Counted from the stretch's first letter, positions 25,939-35,427 are shown. The stretch is 64,000 bases of DNA from Aurantibacter_A sp039941195 (GCF_039941195.1 NZ_JBDVFA010000098.1:62001-126000), one strand, 5' to 3'. Numbers and translations: made by a program. The notes: generated by a model not told the origin, from the letters alone.

Positions 25939-27222
25939 TCAACCAATCTTTGCAGTTTTCCAATAATCGGTTCGATAACCTTTTATTGAATAATAGAGGA
26001 TAAAGAGATAACATGGTAGTAGTATTAAAACAGAGACTTGTGGATTTGAAGCATAGGTATCTAATAATTCTCCAAAAACAACAGTAACAATACCCCCACC
26101 TATTAGGGACATTATCATGAATGCTGAAGCTTTTTTAGTGTGTCCTCCAAGCCCTCGAAGTGCTAATCCCCAAATGGTTCCCCAAAGCATGGAAGCACTA
26201 AAACCCAATAAAAGCATACAATAAGCACTATATATCCCCGACGTCAAATAGGTGCCCACTGTTAAAACAAGTCCCCATATGGATGCAAATAAAAGAACCT
26301 TCTGTTGTGAAACATATTTTGGCACTAATATCGAAACTAATAAATAACCAAATAACATAATAAACAACGTATAAGTACTAAAATGTCGCGCTGAACTCAT
26401 AGGGATATCTAACGCCTGACAATAAATAATTATACCGTCAATAGGAACTGTCTCACAAGCACCAGCAACGAAAAGTGCTATAACACCCAAAACCAAATAT
26501 GGATATTCATAAACACTTTTTCGGTCTTCTAAAACTTTTCCATCTTCATCAGTTGCACTTCCCATTTCATCAACCTCAGGGAGTTTTGAAAAATATACTA
26601 ATCCAGCTACTCCAAACAATACAATTGAAATAATAATGTATGGATTCACAATTTTTAAAGCATAAGAATCTAGTGCTTCAGCTTTTTGTAGTTCATTCAA
26701 CCCTTCTAGACTTGAGGAAAGACTATCTGCATCGGCAAGAAATACGCTTCCTAAGACGAACAAGCAAAATATTCCAGCAACTTTGTTAGCAATTCCCATA
26801 TAGCCAATTCGTTGTGCAGTTCCCTCAATTGGACCCATTATAGCGATATAAGGATTTGCCGCAGTTTGCACTAAAGCCAAGCCAGTTGCCGTAACAAAAA
26901 GTCCTGCTAAGAATAATGGATAAATTCTTGAATAAGCGGCAGGAATAAATAACAAAGTACCTAGAGCCATAACGCACATTCCCCATACCATTCCCTTTTT
27001 ATAACCAGTATGTTTCAGCACATACGCAGATGGAAGTGCCATAACAAAATAAGCAAAGTAGGCACAGAAGGCAACCAAGGTAGCCTCAAAATTGCTTAAC
27101 TCCATACATATTTTAAAATACGGAATAAGAATACCGTTAATCCAAGTAAGAAAGCCGAAAACAAAAAATAATAAGCCAATTATGGCTAGGGAATAACGAT
27201 ACGAATTTTTATTTTCAGCCAT
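25939..27222 (-). CDS. MFS transporter, FucP-like sugar permease subfamily
   Basis: An inner-membrane symporter of 427 residues with 12 hydrophobic segments. The FucP-like order is seen in GFLTWINGILIPYFK (first loop), GLALVQTAANPYIAIMGP and the C-terminal GGGIVTVVFGELLD. Members carry fucose, glucose/galactose, N-acetylhexosamines or related small polar compounds with H+. It lies upstream of, and probably in one operon with, the cytoplasmic ceramidase-like gene. Confidence 0.9.
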   Translation of the reverse strand: MAENKNSYRYSLAIIGLLFFVFGFLTWINGILIPYFKICMELSNFEATLVAFCAYFAYFVMALPSAYVLKHTGYKKGMVWGMCVMALGTLLFIPAAYSRIYPLFLAGLFVTATGLALVQTAANPYIAIMGPIEGTAQRIGYMGIANKVAGIFCLFVLGSVFLADADSLSSSLEGLNELQKAEALDSYALKIVNPYIIISIVLFGVAGLVYFSKLPEVDEMGSATDEDGKVLEDRKSVYEYPYLVLGVIALFVAGACETVPIDGIIIYCQALDIPMSSARHFSTYTLFIMLFGYLLVSILVPKYVSQQKVLLFASIWGLVLTVGTYLTSGIYSAYCMLLLGFSASMLWGTIWGLALRGLGGHTKKASAFMIMSLIGGGIVTVVFGELLDTYASNPQVSVLILLPCYLFILYYSIKGYRTDYWKTAKIG

Positions 27223-27418
27223 AGGTATAAATTAATAATATATTGTTTTAGTTACTTTTACACACTTTCCTCTCAAATATATCTGAAATAACTTTTTAAT
27301 GATAATATCTAAAATCGAATTTTTGATACTAATCCTTAATTTGATTTTAAAAGTTATGAAACAGTGTTAGAAATAATAAGCGCATTCTTTTTTCGTTCTT
27401 AGGTTTTAATACGATGTT

Positions 27419-27532
27419 ATGGATATTTTAAATTTTCTCAACGGCGACCTAATTTTTCCACTTTTGGCCCTATTTGTAGTGGTTATTTTTTTCGTAAACA
27501 AAGTACGTGCTCGAAATCGTTTCAAGCGTTAA
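27419..27532 (+). CDS. Small single-pass membrane protein (37 aa)
   Basis: An ATG at 27419 opens a 37-codon frame: an acidic N-terminus (MDILNFLNGDL), one long hydrophobic segment (about residues 12-26, FPLLALFVVVIFFV) and a strongly basic tail (NKVRARNRFKR). This is a textbook type with a cytoplasmic positive end. It lies 56 bases before queD in the otherwise empty 27223-27588 stretch. I do not recognise a named family. Conservation would decide whether it is real. Confidence 0.5.
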   Translation: MDILNFLNGDLIFPLLALFVVVIFFVNKVRARNRFKR

Positions 27533-27562
27533 GCTGCAAGTGATTTGCATGTCGAGAATTGC

Positions 27563-27570
27563 TACCTTTG
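27563..27570 (+). promoter_or_regulatory. TAnnTTTG -7 element for queD
   Basis: TACCTTTG, an exact match to the Bacteroidota -7 consensus, 18 bases before the queD ATG. The nearest TTG (27545-27547) is only 15 bases upstream, shorter than usual for the -33 element. Confidence 0.45.
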
Positions 27571-27588
27571 CTTTTTTCAAGCATAAAG

Positions 27589-28038
27589 ATGTCAAAAATT
27601 AGAATAACAAAAGAATTTACATTTGAAACAGGCCATGCCCTTTACGGATATGATGGTAAATGTAAAAACGTACATGGTCATAGCTACCAACTTTCAGTAA
27701 CCGTAATAGGCGAACCAATTACAGATACTACAAATGTAAAATTAGGTATGGTAATAGATTTTGGCGATTTAAAAAAAATCGTTAAAGAAGAAATCGTTGA
27801 CCCATTTGATCATGCTACTGTATTCAACAAAAACACACCACATGTTGAATTAGCTAAAGAACTAAGTGATAGAGGCCACAATGTAATATTAGCTAATTAT
27901 CAACCAACTAGCGAAAACATGGTCATTGATTTTGCCAGTAAAATTAAAGCTAGACTTGCAAGTCCTATTCAGCTCTATGCCGTAAAATTACGCGAAACTG
28001 GTACCGCCTTTGCCGAATGGTATGCAGAAGACAATTAA
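27589..28038 (+). CDS. queD: 6-carboxytetrahydropterin synthase (QueD/PTPS family)
   Basis: Makes 6-carboxy-5,6,7,8-tetrahydropterin from dihydroneopterin triphosphate in queuosine (7-deazaguanine) biosynthesis. The protein is 149 residues from the ATG at 27589; an in-frame TTG upstream lies inside the promoter element. Zinc ligands are visible (TGHALYG and NVHGHSYQLSV), the catalytic Cys is in GKCKNVHGH, and the pterin-binding Glu is near the end in KLRETGTAFAEW. A PTPS paralogue role in biopterin synthesis is less likely given its length and context. Confidence 0.92.
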   Translation: MSKIRITKEFTFETGHALYGYDGKCKNVHGHSYQLSVTVIGEPITDTTNVKLGMVIDFGDLKKIVKEEIVDPFDHATVFNKNTPHVELAKELSDRGHNVILANYQPTSENMVIDFASKIKARLASPIQLYAVKLRETGTAFAEWYAEDN

Positions 28039-28070
28039 AGGTCATGGGTTTTGCTATCTTTATAACCTAG

Positions 28071-28838
28071 ATGAAAAAAATTTCAATTCCAACAGGCAAA
28101 AAAATCTATTTTGCTAGTGATAATCACTTAGGAGCTCCTACAATGGAGCAAAGTCGCCCACGTGAGATAAAATTTGTTGCTTGGCTTGATGAAATTAAAC
28201 ACGACGCAGCTGCCATTTTTCTTTTAGGGGACCTTTTTGATTTTTGGATGGAATATAAAACTGTTGTCCCCAAAGGCTTTACTCGTACCTTAGGCAAATT
28301 GGCGGAAATTTCCGATTCTGGAATTCCTATCTATTATTTTGTTGGCAATCATGATTTATGGATGAATGGATATTTTGAGGATGAACTTAATATCCCCGTT
28401 TTTCATAAACCACAACAATATCTATTTAATGACACCTCCTTTTTTATTGGTCATGGTGATGGACTAGGACCTGGCGACAAAGGTTATAAGCGCATGAAAA
28501 AGGTATTTACACATCCAATATCAAAATGTTTTTACAGATGGTTACATCCAGATTGGGGAGTTCGTTTAGCACAGTACTTATCTGTAAAGAATAAACTTAT
28601 TTCTGGTGATGAAGATGTTCATTTTTTAGGAGAGGATAAAGAATGGCTCGTGAGTTATGCAAAACGTAAATTAGAAACGCAACATTACGACCATTTTGTA
28701 TTCGGCCATCGTCACCTTCCTTTAGAGATTAATTTGAATGAAAAATCGAAATACACCAATCTTGGTGACTGGATTTCGTACTACACTTATGCAGTTTTTG
28801 ATGGCACTACTCTTTATTTAAAAGAATATAAAGATTGA
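28071..28838 (+). CDS. lpxH: UDP-2,3-diacylglucosamine diphosphatase
   Basis: A calcineurin-like metallophosphoesterase of 255 residues that releases lipid X in lipid A synthesis. Motifs in order: FASDNHLGAPT, LLGDLFDFWMEY, VGNHDLWM, IGHGDGLGPGDKGYK and VFGHRHLP. The DFWMEYK and GHGDG segments are typical of LpxH rather than of general phosphatases. It follows queD by 32 bases, so co-transcription is likely. It acts at the cytoplasmic face of the inner membrane. Confidence 0.93.
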   Translation: MKKISIPTGKKIYFASDNHLGAPTMEQSRPREIKFVAWLDEIKHDAAAIFLLGDLFDFWMEYKTVVPKGFTRTLGKLAEISDSGIPIYYFVGNHDLWMNGYFEDELNIPVFHKPQQYLFNDTSFFIGHGDGLGPGDKGYKRMKKVFTHPISKCFYRWLHPDWGVRLAQYLSVKNKLISGDEDVHFLGEDKEWLVSYAKRKLETQHYDHFVFGHRHLPLEINLNEKSKYTNLGDWISYYTYAVFDGTTLYLKEYKD

Positions 28839-28991
28839 TATAAAAATTTACCTAACCGACTTCAAAGTTTGTTTTCATTAATTGATAATTTATAGCTACC
28901 TAAAAATCAACATCGTAAAAAATGAAACTGACCAGATAGTTTGTCATCAAATTATATTTAAGTATTAATTTAAATTAAACAGCTTATTAAA

Positions 28992-30680
28992 TTAGCGTAA
29001 ATCACGCAATTTTAATTGCAAACTCACATTGCCTAGCCATTCATTTTCATCCAAAGAAAAAACTGCATCAAAGCTATTATTGTTTTTTACTATTCCCAGT
29101 TTATCGCCTAAATTAAAGCCAATTGCACCAATAGGCTGACTGCCATTTTGAGTAGCAGTAAGCTTTAAATGTTTTTCTTCTTGTCCAACACCTTTTGCGT
29201 AACCGGTATCCTTCAAATTTTCTGCCATAAAAGTAGGAGTCATATTTCCAGGACCAAAAGGTGCAAATTGTTTAAGTATTCGCATTAATTTGGGGGTAAT
29301 CTGTTTTAATTCTATTTTAGCCGATACCGATATTTCAGGTGTTAATAAGTGAGCATCAATGGTTTTAGACACCACTTTTTCAAATTGATTTTTGAATTTC
29401 TCATATTCCGTCTCAAGCAGTGTTAATCCCGCCGCATACTTATGACCGCCGAACTGTTCAATACAGTCAGCGCAACCTTGTAACGCATTATAAACATCAA
29501 ACCCTTTAACAGATCTAGCTGATGCTGCTAATTTATCTCCGCTTTTAGTAAATACCAGAGTTGGTCTATAATAAGTTTCGGTAAGTCTAGATGCTACAAT
29601 ACCTATAACCCCTTTATGCCAAGTCTCGTTATAAACAACAGTGGTAAAACGCTCTTTTTCTTTATTTACTTCAATTTGAGATAACGCTTCTTTAGTTATT
29701 TCTTGATCTAATTCCCTACGATCATGATTATATTTTTCTATTTCAGCAGCAAACTTAGTTGCCTGATCTAAATTTGTTTCACTTAAGAGATTAACTGCAT
29801 GTTGTCCATGCTTCATTCGCCCAGCCGCATTAATTCGAGGTGCAATGATAAAGACTACATCAGTAATGGTAAGTGTTGTTTTTTTTGTTTGATTAATAAT
29901 TGCTTGAAAACCTATTCTTGGATTAGAATTAATAACTTGAAGACCGTGGTATGCCAATACACGATTTTCACCGGTCATAGGCACAATATCCGCACCTATT
30001 GCCGTAGCAACTAAATCTAAATAAGGAATTAAATCATCAATTGTTTCCCCATATTTAGAGCCTAAAGCCTGTATTAATTTAAATCCAACTCCACAACCGC
30101 AAAGTTCATCATACGGATAGTTACAATCTGCCCTTTTCGGGTCTAAAATAGCAATTGCATTAGGTAGCTTATTTCCAGGTCTATGATGATCACATATAAT
30201 AAAATCGACATTCTTCTCTTTGGCATAGGCTACCTTATCAATAGCTTTTACACCACAATCTAATGCAATTATTAGTGAAAAACCATTGTCATCAGCAAAG
30301 TCAATTCCCTTTAATGAAACACCGTATCCTTCTTCATACCGGTCTGGAATGTATGTAGCAACATTTGGGTAGAAACTCAATAAATAAGAAGACATTAGCG
30401 CAACTGCAGTAGTACCATCAACATCGTAATCACCAAAAACTAGAATATTCTCATTATTTGCAATTGCCTTTTCAATACGTTCCACAGCCACATTCATGTC
30501 TTTCATTAAAAAAGGATCATGTAAATCCGATAGTTGTGGTCTAAAAAAGTTCTTCGCTTCATCATAGGATGATATCCCCCTTTGCAAAAGTAATTGCGCT
30601 ACTAAACCTTCAACATTTAGCACATTTGCCAAATTGTCTATTTGTTCTTGTTCTGGTTTAGGCTGTAAATTCCAACGCAT
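28992..30680 (-). CDS. recJ: Single-stranded-DNA-specific exonuclease RecJ
   Basis: A 5'-3' single-strand exonuclease in recombination and mismatch repair. The 562 residues match the core RecJ length. DHH-family motifs are present: VFGDYDVDGTTAVAL, IALDCG, CDHHRPG, and LDLVATAIGADIVP. The DHHA1 segment follows (EQFGGHKYAAGLTL) and then the C-terminal OB-like domain. It converges on lpxH across 153 bases with no clear hairpin. Confidence 0.96.
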   Translation of the reverse strand: MRWNLQPKPEQEQIDNLANVLNVEGLVAQLLLQRGISSYDEAKNFFRPQLSDLHDPFLMKDMNVAVERIEKAIANNENILVFGDYDVDGTTAVALMSSYLLSFYPNVATYIPDRYEEGYGVSLKGIDFADDNGFSLIIALDCGVKAIDKVAYAKEKNVDFIICDHHRPGNKLPNAIAILDPKRADCNYPYDELCGCGVGFKLIQALGSKYGETIDDLIPYLDLVATAIGADIVPMTGENRVLAYHGLQVINSNPRIGFQAIINQTKKTTLTITDVVFIIAPRINAAGRMKHGQHAVNLLSETNLDQATKFAAEIEKYNHDRRELDQEITKEALSQIEVNKEKERFTTVVYNETWHKGVIGIVASRLTETYYRPTLVFTKSGDKLAASARSVKGFDVYNALQGCADCIEQFGGHKYAAGLTLLETEYEKFKNQFEKVVSKTIDAHLLTPEISVSAKIELKQITPKLMRILKQFAPFGPGNMTPTFMAENLKDTGYAKGVGQEEKHLKLTATQNGSQPIGAIGFNLGDKLGIVKNNNSFDAVFSLDENEWLGNVSLQLKLRDLR

Positions 30681-30715
30681 AGATTAAGATAAAATCAAAT
30701 TTCAAGAGTTTAATC

Positions 30716-31147
30716 TTATTTTTTATGAAAAACAGTTTTTACATCAAGCTTTGCAAATTTCCGAAACATCTCCATCACCCCGCAATATTTTTCCACAGAT
30801 AGGTCAACTGCTCTTTGTAGCTTTTTTTCATTAAGGTTAGCTCCATAAAAATGGTACTCAACTGTTACTGCATCATAATGCTTAGGATCTTCATCAGTAA
30901 GGTTAGCAATAGTATCTATTTGAAAATCGTCTACCTCTAATTTCATTTTTTTTATTAAAGAGGCTACATCTAAGCCAGAACAACCAGCTAAGGCTGACAA
31001 CATTAGTGATTTTGGCCGTAGTCCATCGCTTCCTTCTGCATTGTCAATTTTAAAAGTATTGCCCGACGTATTGGTACTTTCAAATGCCATTTCTCCAAGC
31101 CATTTGGTGGTAATATGATTTATTGCTCCCATAAATTTAGATTTCAT
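30716..31147 (-). CDS. OsmC family protein
   Basis: 143 residues from the ATG at 31147; ATG 31132 is a plausible alternative because a TACTTTTG -7 element sits at 31164-31157, leaving almost no leader for the first. It has the two family cysteines (ALAGCSGLDV and VEKYCGVMEMF) spaced as in OsmC/Ohr-like peroxidases, and the GLRPKSLMLSALAG block. It is distinct from the OsmC protein at 4158-4709 (shorter, different subfamily), with recJ downstream. Confidence 0.88.
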   Translation of the reverse strand: MKSKFMGAINHITTKWLGEMAFESTNTSGNTFKIDNAEGSDGLRPKSLMLSALAGCSGLDVASLIKKMKLEVDDFQIDTIANLTDEDPKHYDAVTVEYHFYGANLNEKKLQRAVDLSVEKYCGVMEMFRKFAKLDVKTVFHKK

Positions 31148-31156
31148 TTTAATACA

Positions 31157-31164
31157 CAAAAGTA
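31157..31164 (-). promoter_or_regulatory. TAnnTTTG -7 element for the second OsmC gene
   Basis: The minus strand reads TACTTTTG, an exact consensus match. No TTG lies at the expected ~20-base distance upstream. Confidence 0.35.
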
Positions 31165-31227
31165 ATACAAACTATGTTGGATAGCAGCGATATTAGGTAT
31201 AGCTTCAGATATAATTCTGAATATTAA

Positions 31228-31797
31228 TTACATAAATGGTTTCACAATTTCTTGTAAATCGGACACCACCATTTCTTCAAACCATGGATTTTTCTTTAAC
31301 CAAAAACGATTTCTTGGCGAAGGATGTGGTAATGGAAAGAACCTTGGTAGGTACTGGTTATAAGCCTTTACTGTTTCGGTTAGGTTTTTCTCCATCTGCT
31401 GTTTCAAATAATATTTTTGAGCAAAAGTTCCAATGAGAATAATTAAATCAAGATTTGGCATATTATTCCAAAGTGATTGATGCCATAATGGAGCACATTC
31501 TTTCCGAGGCGGCAAATCACCTCCTTTTCCCTTTCCAGGATAACAAAATCCCATAGGAATAAGGGCAATTTTTTTTTCATTATAAAAATCATCATCCGAA
31601 ATGCCCATCCATTTTCGAAGTTGCCTACCACTTGGATCATCCCATGGTATACCTGTTTCATGGACTTTAGTCCCTGGAGCCTGTCCGATAATTGCTATTT
31701 TAGCCGATTCATGTCCTGCAACTATTGGTCTTGGTCCTAAAGGTAAATGTGCAGCACACACTTTGCATTTTCTTATTTCCGAAAGTAATTGCTCCAT
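31228..31797 (-). CDS. Uracil-DNA glycosylase family protein
   Basis: 189 residues of the UDG superfamily. It has an N-terminal KCKVCAAHLP, the active-site loop IIGQAPGTKVHETG in place of the GQDPY motif, WDDPSGRQLRKWMG, and the closing PLPHPSPRN loop that enters the DNA. The single CxxC pair does not give the four Cys expected for the iron-sulphur family 4/5 enzymes, so a family outside those two is probable. It lies 10 bases before the HopJ-like gene's stop on the same strand. Confidence 0.85.
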   Translation of the reverse strand: MEQLLSEIRKCKVCAAHLPLGPRPIVAGHESAKIAIIGQAPGTKVHETGIPWDDPSGRQLRKWMGISDDDFYNEKKIALIPMGFCYPGKGKGGDLPPRKECAPLWHQSLWNNMPNLDLIILIGTFAQKYYLKQQMEKNLTETVKAYNQYLPRFFPLPHPSPRNRFWLKKNPWFEEMVVSDLQEIVKPFM

Positions 31798-31807
31798 TTT
31801 ATGAGCT

Positions 31808-32149
31808 TTATTTTTTCTTTAAAGCGAAACCCTCAAAACGGAGTCCTTCAAAACCGGTATTCATAAAATTCCGAATATTTTGATGATCTGCACCGTCAGG
31901 AGTATTTAGAACATCGCTATAATATTGACCAAAACAAGCTAGGGTCTCTGACTTAGATAGGCCCTCTAATTGTGCAAAAGCAAATAATTTACATGAGCCT
32001 GAATTTTGCCCACTATCATTATTTACCGCTCCATTTACAAATGCGGTAGGTGTAAAATTATAATTGTTCTCAATTACTTCTATAGTTTCAGAAAACTCAA
32101 TATTCTTTGGTGACTCTTTTAATTTTTGTTTGAAAGATGCTAAGCTCAT
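31808..32149 (-). CDS. HopJ type III effector family protein
   Basis: 113 residues from the ATG at 32149 (the longer frame would run deeper into rsmI). The sequence FTPTAFVNGAVNNDSGQNSGSCKLFAFAQ is the hallmark of the HopJ family. The name comes from a Pseudomonas protein; homologues are widespread in bacteria without type III secretion, and a housekeeping role is likely here. It overlaps the rsmI end by a few bases. Confidence 0.85.
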   Translation of the reverse strand: MSLASFKQKLKESPKNIEFSETIEVIENNYNFTPTAFVNGAVNNDSGQNSGSCKLFAFAQLEGLSKSETLACFGQYYSDVLNTPDGADHQNIRNFMNTGFEGLRFEGFALKKK

Positions 32150-32153
32150 ATTT

Positions 32154-32825
32154 TTATTTTTTTCCTGCCACGATAATAACAATTTCTCCTTTAGGTGGGT
32201 TACCCGTATAGTGTTTTAAAACCTCAGTAGTTGTCCCTCGAATTGTCTCTTCGTATAATTTAGTTAATTCACGAGAGACAGAGACTTTTCTATCATCACC
32301 TAAAAATTCAACAAAATTTCCAAGAGTCTTTAACAATTTATGAGGCGACTCATAAAAAATCATAGTTCGCGATTCTTCAGCGAGGAATTTCAATCGCGTT
32401 TGTCTGCCTTTCTTAACGGGTAAAAAACCTTCAAAGACAAATTTATCATTGGGTAAACCACTATTAACTAATGCCGGGACAAACGCAGTAGCTCCAGGCA
32501 AACAATCAACCGTTATTCCGTTTTCAACACAAGCACGGGTTAATAAAAATCCTGGGTCAGAAATAGCAGGAGTACCGGCGTCAGAAATGAGTGCTATTGT
32601 TTCACCAGCTTGTAATTTCTTTATTAAACGATCCACCATTTTATGCTCATTATGCATATGATGACTCTGCATTTGCGTGGGAATTTCGAAATGTTGCAGA
32701 AGTCTACCACTTGTACGTGTGTCCTCGGCCAAAATTAAATCAACTTCCTTTAAGACGCGTATCGCTCTTAAAGTCATATCTTCTAAATTACCAATAGGTG
32801 TTGGAACAATATATAATTTCCCCAT
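32154..32825 (-). CDS. rsmI: 16S rRNA (cytidine(1402)-2'-O)-methyltransferase
   Basis: A SAM-dependent tetrapyrrole-methylase-fold enzyme of 223 residues. Motifs: LYIVPTPIGNLEDMTLRAI at the start, LILAEDTRTSGRLL, ALISDAGTPAISDPG and GEIVIIVAGKK at the end. The short form ends right after the core, as in other Bacteroidota. An intrinsic terminator lies immediately upstream, so rsmI has its own promoter just before the start. Confidence 0.96.
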   Translation of the reverse strand: MGKLYIVPTPIGNLEDMTLRAIRVLKEVDLILAEDTRTSGRLLQHFEIPTQMQSHHMHNEHKMVDRLIKKLQAGETIALISDAGTPAISDPGFLLTRACVENGITVDCLPGATAFVPALVNSGLPNDKFVFEGFLPVKKGRQTRLKFLAEESRTMIFYESPHKLLKTLGNFVEFLGDDRKVSVSRELTKLYEETIRGTTTEVLKHYTGNPPKGEIVIIVAGKK

Positions 32826-32830
32826 AATTC

Positions 32831-32870
32831 AAAAATAAAAAACCGAAAGCTGACAAATCAACTTTCGGTT
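32831..32870 (-). terminator. Intrinsic terminator upstream of rsmI
   Basis: On the minus strand AACCGAAAG pairs with CTTTCGGTT over a loop that has three further pairs, followed by a T-rich run. It starts 23 bases after the stop of the gene at 32894 and ends transcription of that gene. Confidence 0.85.
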
Positions 32871-32893
32871 ACTTTTAGTCCAAAAAAAGAGTG

Positions 32894-33580
32894 TTAGGCA
32901 AATTTATGTTCAATTAATGCCATTAATCGCTCTTCATATTCTTCTTTACCCAACCAATTATTATATTCCGGCTTAACCATGTTTTTCAGGAACGAAATGG
33001 AACGCTCTTCCGATTCAATGGTTGCTAATTGGGACATTACACGTTGGTAATCCTCAGTATTTCCATCAAATAAATGCTTTACAAAAGCAAGGCGGTCATT
33101 TAGCCCGACCTTAATGTCTTTTTGTAATCTATCGTTTAATGAAAGTGTTTTAGTATTTGTTTCTGCGCTTTTAGCTTCAGGTTCAAAGACTTCCTTATCA
33201 TTTTTCATTAATTGCGGTTTACCAAGAAAATCTGCTAAAACTTCATCTACAGATTCTTCATTAGGCATCTCAGAAACCATATTTTTAATGGTATCCATGC
33301 CTTTATGATTGATGATATCATCTTCGTGCGGATTATTTTCAGGTACCGAAGTATTTTCTCTTAATACCGCATTAGCCATTTCTTCAAATTTAGCAGCAAT
33401 CACATTTTTAGAAACATCGACTTGTATATCACTTAACTTCTCATCAATAAATTTTAGTACTGCCAATTTCTCGTATAGCTCCTTAGCTGCATCATACATC
33501 GTAGCTATATCATTCATATCTCTAGATGTGATAATTTCAGTGGATAATTTCCTGAGCTCTTCCTTCAGTTTATTCTTCAT
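32894..33580 (-). CDS. Uncharacterised coiled-coil-rich protein
   Basis: 228 residues, soluble and acidic in the middle. The first ~75 residues are helical and probably a coiled coil (LKEELRKLSTEIITSRDMND, YDAAKELYEKLAVLKF). A low-complexity acidic linker follows (~80-145), then a C-terminal helical block (LNDRLQKDIKVGLNDRLAFVKHLFDGN ... FLKNMVKPEYNNW). It is divergent from tdk and, from general experience, of a kind found next to tdk or rsmI in flavobacteria. Function unknown. Confidence 0.8.
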   Translation of the reverse strand: MKNKLKEELRKLSTEIITSRDMNDIATMYDAAKELYEKLAVLKFIDEKLSDIQVDVSKNVIAAKFEEMANAVLRENTSVPENNPHEDDIINHKGMDTIKNMVSEMPNEESVDEVLADFLGKPQLMKNDKEVFEPEAKSAETNTKTLSLNDRLQKDIKVGLNDRLAFVKHLFDGNTEDYQRVMSQLATIESEERSISFLKNMVKPEYNNWLGKEEYEERLMALIEHKFA

Positions 33581-33683
33581 AGCTTTTATTTTATATCACT
33601 GCAAAAGGTGTACCTTTTTTACTAATTTTAAATTCAATTAAAACTACAACGGAAAACACCTTATTTTCGTCTAAAATTACAAA

Positions 33684-34331
33684 ATGTTTCTCGAAAATAC
33701 AGTTAACCATAAAGAACAGTTTGGATGGATTGAGGTCATCTGTGGTTCCATGTTCTCTGGCAAGACAGAAGAACTCATTCGAAGACTTAAAAGAGCGCAA
33801 TTCGCAAAACAAAAAGTTGAGATTTTTAAACCCATGGTCGATACACGTTATCACGAAGAAATGGTTGTCTCTCACGATGCCAACGAAATTCGCTCTACAC
33901 CAGTGCCAGCGGCCGCAAATATTAGAATTCTAGCAGATGGTTGTGATGTAGTTGCAATAGACGAAGCTCAATTTTTTGATGATGAAATTATTTCTGTTTG
34001 CAACGATTTAGCAAATAGAGGTGTACGCGTTATCGTTGCAGGTCTAGATATGGATTTTAAAGGAAACCCTTTTGGACCTATGCCAGCACTAATGGCTACT
34101 GCAGAATATGTAACCAAGGTACATGCGATTTGCACGCGAACGGGCAATTTAGCTAATTACAGCTACAGAAAAACAAATAATGATAATCTAGTGCTTTTAG
34201 GTGAAACAGGAGAATATGAGCCTTTAAGTAGAGGAGCTTACTATAAAGCTATTCTAAAAGAGAAAGTAAAAAAAATGCAGGTAGATACAGAAGAAGTTAA
34301 TGCTAAAAAAGAGGCTTCGGATGACAAATAA
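33684..34331 (+). CDS. tdk: Thymidine kinase
   Basis: Phosphorylates thymidine in the salvage pathway. 215 residues of the TK1-like family. P-loop GSMFSGKTEELI, VVAIDEAQFFDDEI (Walker B and lid) and GLDMDFKGNPFGPM are clear. The zinc site is reduced: only one Cys (HAICTRTG) is seen where CxxC pairs are usual. The last 11 bases overlap alr. Confidence 0.96.
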   Translation: MFLENTVNHKEQFGWIEVICGSMFSGKTEELIRRLKRAQFAKQKVEIFKPMVDTRYHEEMVVSHDANEIRSTPVPAAANIRILADGCDVVAIDEAQFFDDEIISVCNDLANRGVRVIVAGLDMDFKGNPFGPMPALMATAEYVTKVHAICTRTGNLANYSYRKTNNDNLVLLGETGEYEPLSRGAYYKAILKEKVKKMQVDTEEVNAKKEASDDK

Positions 34332-35427
34332 CTCTGAAACAGTGCTAGAAATTGATTTAACCGCACTTGAACATAATTTTAATTTTTTTAAATCTATTAT
34401 TCAACCATCCACAAAATTTCTAGGGGTAGCGAAAGCCTATGCTTATGGTAGTGACGCAATACTTATCGCCAAAAAACTAGAATCATTAAAAGTAGATTAC
34501 TTTGCGGTAGCCTATGTTAATGAAGGTGTTCAATTGCGAGAAGCAGGTATAGAAACACCTATTTTGGTTTTGCATCCGCAACCGTCGAATTTCGAAATTT
34601 TAATACAAAAAAATTTAGAACCCAATCTTTATTCACATAGAGTACTAGATTTATTTTTGAAAGTAGCCTCAGAAAATAATTTAAATAACTATCCTGTTCA
34701 TTTAAAATTTAATACCGGTTTAAATCGACTTGGCTTTGAAAAAAAGGATATTGACAGGATTGCAAAAACATTAAACACTGGAGAAGAACTAAAAGTTGTT
34801 TCTATTTTTTCACACCTAGCGGCTTCTGAAGATTTAAATGAAAAAGAATTTACTTTAAAACAAATCGAATCATTCAACTTAATTGGTGAAGAATTTATAA
34901 CTAAACTTGGGATACATCCATTTAAACACATATTAAATACTTCAGGAATTATTAATTACACCCATGCGCAATTAGATATGGTTAGAAGCGGAATTGGGCT
35001 TTATGGCTATGGAAATACGCCTGAAATTGATCAAAAGTTAAAACCTGTAGTAACCTTAAAAACGGCAATATCACAAATTCATTATATAGAACCTAATGAA
35101 AGTGTCGGTTATAATCGCAAACATATTTCTAATAAGAAACAGAAAATAGCCACCCTGCCTTTAGGACATGCAGATGGTATTGGTCGGCAATATGGTAATG
35201 GAAAAACCTATGTTTTAGTAAATGGCAAAAAGGCCTATATTATCGGAAATATATGTATGGATATGATTATGATTGATGTAAGTAAAATTGATTGCAAGGA
35301 AGGTGATCAAGTAGAGGTTTTTGGAAAATCATTATCAGCTGAAGATTTTTCATTCACTGCGAACACTATAACGTACGAATTGTTGACAGGAATTTCTCAA
35401 CGAGTTAAGCGCAATGTTAAAGATTAG
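34321..35427 (+). CDS. alr: Alanine racemase
   Basis: Converts L-alanine to D-alanine for peptidoglycan. It is 368 residues from the ATG at 34321; a longer frame from 34300 lies further inside tdk. The PLP lysine is in GVAKAYAYGSDA, with HLKFNTGLNRLGF and the catalytic tyrosine region RSGIGLYGYG, then SVGYNRKH and GNICMDMIMIDVS. It overlaps the end of tdk, so expression is probably coupled. Confidence 0.95.
   Translation: MTNNSETVLEIDLTALEHNFNFFKSIIQPSTKFLGVAKAYAYGSDAILIAKKLESLKVDYFAVAYVNEGVQLREAGIETPILVLHPQPSNFEILIQKNLEPNLYSHRVLDLFLKVASENNLNNYPVHLKFNTGLNRLGFEKKDIDRIAKTLNTGEELKVVSIFSHLAASEDLNEKEFTLKQIESFNLIGEEFITKLGIHPFKHILNTSGIINYTHAQLDMVRSGIGLYGYGNTPEIDQKLKPVVTLKTAISQIHYIEPNESVGYNRKHISNKKQKIATLPLGHADGIGRQYGNGKTYVLVNGKKAYIIGNICMDMIMIDVSKIDCKEGDQVEVFGKSLSAEDFSFTANTITYELLTGISQRVKRNVKD

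Noticed and set aside
31808..32149. Type III secretion effector
   Set aside because: The HopJ name is historical. No secretion genes are present and the gene sits between rsmI and a UDG-family gene, as in many non-pathogens.
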